Positions 39,750 to 45,209 of a stretch of DNA of 45,209 nt are shown piece after piece. The DNA lies in NCBI GenBank assembly GCA_964606975.1, contig CAZSGY010000011.1:1-45209 (forward strand), in the 5' to 3' direction. The notes under the pieces are model-generated. The model saw only the letters and a list, made by a program, of their open reading frames with translations, was not told the origin of the DNA and did not search any database. Each line of letters starts with the position of its first letter. The first letter of the stretch is position 1. A program made the position numbers and the translations under genes. The stretch comes from UBA8517 sp964606975 (GTDB taxonomy: Bacteria > Patescibacteriota > Microgenomatia > UBA8517).

Positions 39750-40646
39750 ATGATAAAAAACGCGGTTTCTGTAGTGATACCCAATTTCAACGGAGAGGAA
39801 ATTTTGGAGAAAAATTTACCCTTACTTATTCAAGCAAGAGAAAACCCCGCAAACAACATTGTTGAAATAATAGTTGTCGATGACGGGTCGAAAGACGGCA
39901 GCGTCAAATTTTTAAATAAGAATTTTCCTGAGATAAAAGTTATCAAACACAAGATAAACAGAGGATTTTCGGCGGCGGTAAATACCGGGGTCAGAATGTC
40001 CAAAGGAAACTTGGTGGTTTTGATGAATACGGACGTGATACCATCCGCCGATTTTTTGAAACCGGTGTTCAAGCATTTCGAAAATCAAAAAGTTTTTGCA
40101 GTTTCATTGCATGAGGAAGGATTCGGCTGGGCTAACGCAAAATTCTCCGGAGGTTTTATCGAACTTGGAATGGGAGCTGAATCGAAAGAGTCTCATATAA
40201 GTTTTTATGTCAGCGGCGGCAGCGGAGTATTCAGAAGAGACTACTTTATGAAACTTAATGGAATGGATGAGAAACTGTTCTCTCCGTTTTATTGGGAAGA
40301 TATAGACTTGTGTTACAGGGCAGAAAAACGGGGCTTTGTAAATATCTGGGAACCGGAAGGAAAAGTAGTACACAAACACGAGTCTACAATCAGCAAGTTT
40401 CCTAAATCGTATGTTGGCAGGATAAGGGAAAGAAATCAGCTTCTTTTAATTTGGAAAAATATTCACAGCCCGAAGCTTATTAGAAATCACATATCGGGAG
40501 TATTCCGTAGACTATTAAAACATCCGGGTTATGTCCGGGTAATCCTTATGGCTCTATCAAGATTGGGAACAGTGTTAAAAGAACGCAAAAAAGAGATAAG
40601 ATTGAGTAAGGTATCAGATGAAGCTGTATTCATGAATTTCAGATGA
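39750..40646 (+). CDS. GT2 glycosyltransferase
   Basis: A 298-residue enzyme with SVVIPNFNGEEILEKNLPLL, EIIVVDDGSKDGSVKFL, GFSAAVNTGVR, VVLMNTDVIPS (NTD site), a SGGSGVFRRDYF acceptor-binding area and PFYWEDIDLCYRAEKRGF, the ED base motif. It ends in a basic C-terminal tail with amphipathic helices that may sit on the membrane. It belongs to the same group as the enzymes at 36930 and 40643. Its stop overlaps the next ATG (ATGA). Confidence 0.87.
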   Translation: MIKNAVSVVIPNFNGEEILEKNLPLLIQARENPANNIVEIIVVDDGSKDGSVKFLNKNFPEIKVIKHKINRGFSAAVNTGVRMSKGNLVVLMNTDVIPSADFLKPVFKHFENQKVFAVSLHEEGFGWANAKFSGGFIELGMGAESKESHISFYVSGGSGVFRRDYFMKLNGMDEKLFSPFYWEDIDLCYRAEKRGFVNIWEPEGKVVHKHESTISKFPKSYVGRIRERNQLLLIWKNIHSPKLIRNHISGVFRRLLKHPGYVRVILMALSRLGTVLKERKKEIRLSKVSDEAVFMNFR

Positions 40647-41470
40647 CAAACAAGCTTGAGCTCTCAATTGTGGTCGTTAATTTAAATAATAAAGTTCTAA
40701 CCCTTGATTGCCTCAGATCTATAGAAAAAGAAGCTAAGGATATCTCTTTTGAGGTTTTGGTGGTTGATAACGGAAGTAACGACGGTTCGGTGGAATTATT
40801 GAACAGTGTTCGGCAGGAAAAATATTGGAAAAACAGGCTTAGGCTTATCTTGAATGACAATAATACGGGTTATGCCAGAGCCAATAATCAAGGAATCAAA
40901 AAGTCGGTCGGGGAGTATTTACTTCTTTTAAATAATGACACCCTGGTTCATAAAGATACATTGCAAAACCTGCTTGAATTTGCAAAAAATACCCCGGATG
41001 CGGGGGTGGTGGGGGCGAGGCTTTTAAATATTGACGGGTCGCTGCAAAAATCCTGCTACCATTTTCCGACAATCAAAAATGCGATTAAAGAATATTGGTT
41101 CGGACACAAAGGGTTATTTGAAAAATTTGCACCTATCGGTAATGAACCTGCCGCTGTCGATTCTGTAGTCGGGGCTGCGTTTTTAATCACTCCGGAGGCC
41201 AGAAAAAAAGTTGGGGTGCTTGACGAGCGCTATTTTGCTTATTTTGAGGATATCGATTATTGCCGTCAAACCTGGAGACGAGGTCTTAAGGTTTATTATT
41301 TGCCGGATGCCATAATTACACATTATCACGGCGCCACTTTCAAGAAATTGGCAAATGAAGGCGATCAGTGGAAAAAGTTAATTCCCGGAAGCATTATTTA
41401 CCACGGGGTAATTAAACATTATATACTTAGTTTGATCCTTTGGACGGGACAGAAATTTCAGAAAAAGTGA
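40643..41470 (+). CDS. GT2 glycosyltransferase, rhamnosyl-like
   Basis: A 275-residue enzyme with SIVVVNLNNKVLTLDCL, EVLVVDNGSNDGSVELL, GYARANNQGIKKS, YLLLLNNDTLVH (NND site), VVGAAFLITPEARKKVG and ERYFAYFEDIDYCRQTWRRGLKVYYLPDAIITHYHGAT (ED base motif, read in parts). It follows the WbbL-type pattern. The C-terminus overlaps the start of the GT39-like gene: the TGA at 41468-41470 lies within GTGA. Confidence 0.87.
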   Translation: MTNKLELSIVVVNLNNKVLTLDCLRSIEKEAKDISFEVLVVDNGSNDGSVELLNSVRQEKYWKNRLRLILNDNNTGYARANNQGIKKSVGEYLLLLNNDTLVHKDTLQNLLEFAKNTPDAGVVGARLLNIDGSLQKSCYHFPTIKNAIKEYWFGHKGLFEKFAPIGNEPAAVDSVVGAAFLITPEARKKVGVLDERYFAYFEDIDYCRQTWRRGLKVYYLPDAIITHYHGATFKKLANEGDQWKKLIPGSIIYHGVIKHYILSLILWTGQKFQKK

Positions 41471-43029
41471 AAAAATTTCTTAAAAATAATTGGTTATATT
41501 TGATAGCTGCATTTTTTATTTTACTTTTATTCTCAATAAGATTTATAAATGTAAACCTACTTCCGGTTTTTGCAGACGAGGCAATATACGTTCGCTGGTC
41601 GCAGGTGATGAGAGCTGAAGAGACCTTAAGATTTTTGCCGTTATCCGATGGTAAACAGCCACTCTTTATGTGGATAACCATTCTCTTTTTCAAACTTTTT
41701 GAAGATCCGCTGTTAGCAGGCAGATTTGTCTCTATATTCGCCGGCTTGGGAACACTTTTGGGAGTAGCGACCGCTTCCTATATTTTATTTAAAAACAAAA
41801 TTGTAACTTTGGTAGCATCTTTGTTTTATGCTCTTTCACCATTTACTTTTTTCTTCGACAGAATGGCACTGGCAGACTCTCTTCTTTCCATGTTTGGTAT
41901 TTGGACATTTATTTTCGGGTACCTCTCCATAAAAAAGTCCCGTCTTGATTTGGCAATGATTGCTGGGTTCACTCTTGGAGGAGCGTGGCTTACCAAATCT
42001 CCAGCACTTTTCTTTGCATTAATGCTTCCGTTTTTCTGGCTTTTTGCGCCCTGGAAAAAAGGTTTAAAGAAAAATCTGCGGGTTTTTCTTAAGTCTTTGT
42101 CGCTGTCTTTGATCTCAATCGCAATCGGCTTCGGTTTTTACAACATCCTGAGACTCGGACCCAATTTCCATATGATTGCCATAAGAAACATGGATTACGT
42201 TTATCCTCTCGGCCATCTTTTTGAAAGACCTTTTGATCCTCTGAAAGTGTTTATGGTCGCCAGTTTCAAATGGATTTGGGTGATGGGGCCGCTTTCACTT
42301 TTAGTTCTTTCCCTGATTTCCTATTTTGCCAATATTAAAAATTACGGGAAACAAATATTGGTGTTAACTATTTGGTTTTTAGGCCCGATTATCGTGCAGT
42401 CCGAGTTCGCAAAGACACTAACCGCCAGATACTTTCTTTTTACAATTCCTTATTTGATATTATTAGCGGCTTCGGTTTTTACAACCAAAAATAAATTGGT
42501 TCGAAACATTTCAACCGCGTTTGTGGCACTTTTTATAATCCAGTCATCTATTTTCAATTACCATCTTATTTCCAATCCTGAAAAAGCCCCACTTCCCAGA
42601 GTTGAAAGATCGGGCTACCTTGAAGAGTGGACGGCAGGACACGGAATAAAAGAAACTGCAGATTATTTGATTCGTGAACAAGAAGCAAATCCGCAGGAAA
42701 AAATTGTGATTGGGACTGAAGGCTACTTCGGAACACTTCCTGACGGTTTACAAATGTATCTAAATGATTACCCCCAAATTACGGCAATCGGTGTCGGCCT
42801 GACTTTTGACGAACTTCCCACACCTCTTTATGAATCTAAAAAGTTCGGTAACAAAACATACCTTTTGGTTAATGATTCCAGATACTATTACGATCCTGAA
42901 AAGAAAGGCCTGAAACTTGTCAAAGAATTTCCGAAAGCTGAAAAGCCGACCGGAGTTCGTGACTCACTTCTTTTGCTTGAAGTAACTGATGAAGCAGTTT
43001 TTCAAAAAGACATTTCCGGCAAAAATTAA
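41467..43029 (+). CDS. GT39-like (PMT_2) membrane glycosyltransferase
   Basis: A 520-residue polytopic membrane protein with about 11 transmembrane helices. The first loop carries the Asp-Glu pair in LPVFADEAIYVRWSQVM (about residues 32-46) and is followed by LPLSDGKQPLFMWITILFFKLF, the PMT_2/ArnT pattern. A C-terminal extracytoplasmic domain begins near residue 385. The GTG at 41467 overlaps the previous stop (GTGA), matching the overlaps elsewhere in the operon; an in-frame TTG at 41440 is the alternative start. Confidence 0.83.
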   Translation: MKKFLKNNWLYLIAAFFILLLFSIRFINVNLLPVFADEAIYVRWSQVMRAEETLRFLPLSDGKQPLFMWITILFFKLFEDPLLAGRFVSIFAGLGTLLGVATASYILFKNKIVTLVASLFYALSPFTFFFDRMALADSLLSMFGIWTFIFGYLSIKKSRLDLAMIAGFTLGGAWLTKSPALFFALMLPFFWLFAPWKKGLKKNLRVFLKSLSLSLISIAIGFGFYNILRLGPNFHMIAIRNMDYVYPLGHLFERPFDPLKVFMVASFKWIWVMGPLSLLVLSLISYFANIKNYGKQILVLTIWFLGPIIVQSEFAKTLTARYFLFTIPYLILLAASVFTTKNKLVRNISTAFVALFIIQSSIFNYHLISNPEKAPLPRVERSGYLEEWTAGHGIKETADYLIREQEANPQEKIVIGTEGYFGTLPDGLQMYLNDYPQITAIGVGLTFDELPTPLYESKKFGNKTYLLVNDSRYYYDPEKKGLKLVKEFPKAEKPTGVRDSLLLLEVTDEAVFQKDISGKN

Positions 43030-43144
43030 AAGGGAACCATCGGCTGGGGTTTGCCTTTCGGTATTTTTGGGAGTTTCGTTTATTATCGGCGTATATTCAC
43101 CATTATTGCTCCGCCCGGACATCTAAATAGACAATTAGTAGCCT

Positions 43145-43167
43145 TAAGTTGGCGGAACTGGTAGAAT
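43145..43167 (+). other. tRNA-Leu-like 5' fragment (D-arm) in the flippase upstream region
   Basis: TGGCGGAACTGGTAGA at 43150-43165 matches the start of the D-arm of bacterial tRNA-Leu, where TGGCGGAAYTGGTAGACGC is the usual sequence. The match stops exactly where the 3' side of the D-stem should begin (ATT instead of CGC), and no anticodon or T-arm follows, so it is not a functional tRNA. The rest of the 43030-43174 gap shows nothing recognisable. Confidence 0.45.
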
Positions 43168-43174
43168 TTAATCT
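43159..43174 (+). promoter_or_regulatory. Leaderless promoter of the flippase gene
   Basis: Extended -10 TGGTAGAAT at 43159-43167, then seven bases to the GTG start at 43175. The same nonamer lies before the ECF sigma gene. Confidence 0.6.
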
Positions 43175-44668
43175 GTGAAGGAAGAAGACCTTGGTTTACA
43201 CACTGATCCCACGGCCGAAATCAATTTAGATACCGTTAAAAGAAGATCGGTAAAGGGCGTAGTTGTCTTAACCGGGCGGTATTTTTTTCTTTATGCCATT
43301 ACACTCGTTGCCCAAGGACTTCTGGGTGCATTTTTAACAACCTCTCAATTTGGAATTTTTGGAGTAGTATCTGCAGTTATTAATTTTTTAGTTTACTTTT
43401 CAGATGTCGGACTTGCGGCAGCCTTGATTCAAAAGAAAGAAAAAGTGGACGAGGACGATCTGAAAACAACATTTACCGTCCAGCAAATTTTGGTTATAAC
43501 GCTTCTGACACTAGTCTTTGTTTTCTCCTCGGAAATAAAAAGTTTTTACGGACTTGACCAGTCAGCTATATACTTACTTTACGCATTAGGAATTTCTTTC
43601 TTAATGTCGTCGCTAAAAACAATTCCATCCGTTCTTTTAGAAAGAGGTCTTCGTTTTGAAAAAATCGCCGTTTCAAATGTTCTTGAAAACCTGGCCTACA
43701 ATCTTACTTTGGTTATCCTGGCATGGAAAGGTTTTGGAATCACAAGCTTTACAATCGCTGTCTTGGTGCGCGGGGTGGTTGGACTTACCTCCCTTTATAT
43801 TTTCCAACCGTGGATTCCGTCTTTTGCAATTTCACGCAAATCCCTTTCCAAACTTTTAAAATTCGGTATTCCCTATCAGATAAATACTTTCATAGCTGTC
43901 TTGAAAGATGATGGGTTAACTCTGGTTTTGGGTAAGATAATGGGAGTCTCTTCGTTGGGGATTTTGGTATGGGCGCAAAAATGGATTCAAGTTCCTTTAA
44001 GAGTGGTTTTGGACAACGTCACAAAGGTGACATTTCCTGCCTTTTCAAGAATGCAGGACGACAAGGCGAATTTAGAAAAAAGCGTCACCAAATCAATTTT
44101 CTTTACAACGTTTTTAGTTTTCCCTGCAACAATCGCCATTGTGATTATGTTTCCTATGATCACAAATATAATTCCCAAATATAATCAGTGGCTTCCTGCA
44201 ATACTACCTATGACGCTTTTGGCAATCAATGTATTGTTTGCATCTGTAACAACACAATTAACAAATGTTCTAAATGCGATCGGTAAAATCAAAATTACAT
44301 CAATACTTATGGTTATGTGGACAATTCTGACTTGGGTGTTTGTTCCGTATTTGGCTAAAAGATTTGGTGTAAACGGGGCTGCTGCCGGTTATGCCTTGGT
44401 CGGCACCTCTTCTATCATAGCAATATTTGTTACCAAGAAATATGTTAACTTTTCCTTGACGGAGGCGGCTTTAAAACCATTTCTCGCATCTGCCGTAATG
44501 GGCGCGACCTTATTAGTGATGAGATCCATGCTTCCTACCACTTTTGCCACCCTGGGGGTAATGATTGTAACCGGGGCTGTGATTTATACACTTTCTATCC
44601 TCGCCCTTGTGGGGGCGTCTTTAGTTGACGATGCTAAAAAAACTTTATCGGTTCTTCTCAAAAAATAA
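43175..44668 (+). CDS. Wzx-like oligosaccharide flippase (MVF/MOP superfamily)
   Basis: A 497-residue protein with a polar N-terminus (1-28) and about 12-14 transmembrane helices. It belongs to the polysaccharide-transporter group (RfbX/TuaB-like): VVVLTGRYFFLYAITLVAQGLLGAFLTTSQFGIFGVVSAV, then SDVGLAAALIQKKE, LLKFGIPYQINTFIAVLKDDGLTLVLGKIMG and KWIQVPLRVVLDNVTKVTFPAFSRMQDD (segments read in parts). It would move lipid-linked oligosaccharide built by the GT2/GT4 enzymes to the outer face. It starts with GTG directly after the -10 box. Its end overlaps the next gene by 38 bases. Confidence 0.9.
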   Translation: MKEEDLGLHTDPTAEINLDTVKRRSVKGVVVLTGRYFFLYAITLVAQGLLGAFLTTSQFGIFGVVSAVINFLVYFSDVGLAAALIQKKEKVDEDDLKTTFTVQQILVITLLTLVFVFSSEIKSFYGLDQSAIYLLYALGISFLMSSLKTIPSVLLERGLRFEKIAVSNVLENLAYNLTLVILAWKGFGITSFTIAVLVRGVVGLTSLYIFQPWIPSFAISRKSLSKLLKFGIPYQINTFIAVLKDDGLTLVLGKIMGVSSLGILVWAQKWIQVPLRVVLDNVTKVTFPAFSRMQDDKANLEKSVTKSIFFTTFLVFPATIAIVIMFPMITNIIPKYNQWLPAILPMTLLAINVLFASVTTQLTNVLNAIGKIKITSILMVMWTILTWVFVPYLAKRFGVNGAAAGYALVGTSSIIAIFVTKKYVNFSLTEAALKPFLASAVMGATLLVMRSMLPTTFATLGVMIVTGAVIYTLSILALVGASLVDDAKKTLSVLLKK

Positions 44669-45209
44669 TTTCAGTAAATATTTTTTGATATTACTCGGAT
44701 CAATTTCTTGGTCCCTGGTAATGGTCAAAAGCGGACTTTGCTGGAATAAAGGGTGTGAGGGCGGATTAGGTTTTTGGGGGGCTAACGGACACGACGGTAT
44801 ATGGCATATTGCTCTAACTGAAAGTTTATCAAAAGGAGATTTTAGCATGCCGGTTTTTGCCGGTTATGCCATTCAAAATTATCACATTGGTTTTGATTTG
44901 ATTTTGGCAGGACTTCACAAACTCACTTCAATTCCGATTGTAAATTTGTATTTTCAAATCCTGCCTGTGGTGTTATCGATTTCTGTGGGTTTTCTGGTTT
45001 ATAAATTAGTTGAAACGTGGCAAAAATCAAAAAATGCTGCCCTTTGGGCAACGTTTTTTGTTTATTTCGGCGGAAGCTGGGGGTTTTTGGTTTCACTTCT
45101 CAGGGGCAACGGTTGGGGAGGGGAAAGTATGTTTTGGTCGCAGCAGTCAATTTCAACTCTGATCAACCCTCCCTTTGCACTATCACTTGTAATTATTCTT
45201 TTAGGACTC
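44631..45209 (+). CDS. Polytopic membrane protein, GT-C-like, cut by the window edge
   Basis: An open frame from ATG 44631 runs to the last base (193 codons) with no stop, so this is an N-terminal fragment. It starts inside the flippase gene (38-base overlap). After a basic N-terminus there is one helix (about residues 17-33), then a loop with FWGANGHDGIWHIALTES, followed by further helices (about 103-122 and 133-152). The HDG in the first loop is placed like the catalytic Asp of GT-C enzymes, so a membrane glycosyltransferase role is likely but not certain. Its position behind the flippase fits the glycan locus. Confidence 0.65.
   Translation, partial: MLKKLYRFFSKNNFSKYFLILLGSISWSLVMVKSGLCWNKGCEGGLGFWGANGHDGIWHIALTESLSKGDFSMPVFAGYAIQNYHIGFDLILAGLHKLTSIPIVNLYFQILPVVLSISVGFLVYKLVETWQKSKNAALWATFFVYFGGSWGFLVSLLRGNGWGGESMFWSQQSISTLINPPFALSLVIILLGL

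Noticed and set aside
1..45209. CRISPR arrays, insertion sequences, integrases, complete tRNA or rRNA genes
   Set aside because: No regularly spaced direct repeats, transposase or integrase motifs, or complete RNA gene structures were seen on either strand by reading. A covariance-model or HMM search could not be run.

Overview
The window reads as part of a chromosome from a Candidate Phyla Radiation (Patescibacteria) bacterium, most likely of the Microgenomates lineage. This is an inference from gene content and style: moderately AT-rich DNA, very tight packing, a run of polytopic GT-C glycosyltransferases mixed with GT2 enzymes, an ECF sigma/DUF5667 pair, Pro/Ser/Thr-rich secreted stalks, a LytR_C-type envelope protein, and promoter -10 boxes sitting directly against start codons. 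TGA behaves as an ordinary stop and an RF2 gene is present, so the standard bacterial code applies. No phage, IS, CRISPR array or complete tRNA/rRNA gene was recognised. No gene-free stretch exceeds about 155 bases. The longest gaps are 27512-27664, 43030-43174, 30394-30537, 295-434 and 17308-17442, and each is described in the features.

Layout. 1-7766: a small membrane protein with a terminator, serS, rarA (reverse), a spermidine-synthase-like methyltransferase, a GT-C-like membrane protein and secA. 7774-10538: a reverse-strand secreted Pro-rich protein, an ECF sigma factor with its DUF5667 partner, a membrane FKBP isomerase and a VTT/DedA-like protein. 10567-14361: tgt, a LytR_C protein, a two-helix membrane protein, prfB (RF2) and an anchored OB-like protein. 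14426-17307: ftsE, ftsX and a secreted coiled-coil/C39-like hydrolase, which look like one division-associated wall-remodelling unit. 17443-19408: a TrpR/YerC-type regulator, a lamin-tail surface protein and VanZ; the first two share a palindromic candidate operator. 19413-26884: nucleotide-sugar genes (galE, galU, an rfbB-Nudix fusion, rfbC, rfbD) with a CAP protein, a small membrane protein and a YdcF/DUF218 protein between them; trmD faces them. 27665-45209: a surface-glycan locus with nine GT2 and one GT4 enzymes, GT-C/GT39 membrane transferases, a flippase, an nrnA-like DHH phosphatase and an orphan zinc ribbon. A GT-C-like gene runs off the right edge.

How the genes fit together. The nucleotide-sugar genes would supply UDP-Glc/Gal and a deoxyhexose (rhamnose-like) donor. 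The GT2/GT4 enzymes would build lipid-linked glycans or polyprenyl-phosphate sugars. The flippase and GT-C enzymes would move or transfer them outside the cell. Several secreted proteins here carry Ser/Thr/Pro-rich stalks that could be acceptors.

Most notable observations: (1) 14 start codons have a -10 hexamer 5-8 nt upstream and no Shine-Dalgarno, pointing to widespread leaderless transcription. (2) A 14-bp sequence containing a palindrome recurs before the TrpR-like gene and across the start codon of its neighbour. (3) RfbB is fused to a degenerate Nudix domain beside a YdcF gene. (4) A short AAATTCC/CAAATTAC-type repeat has entered or extended coding sequences at three places. (5) A tRNA-Leu-like D-arm fragment lies in the flippase promoter.
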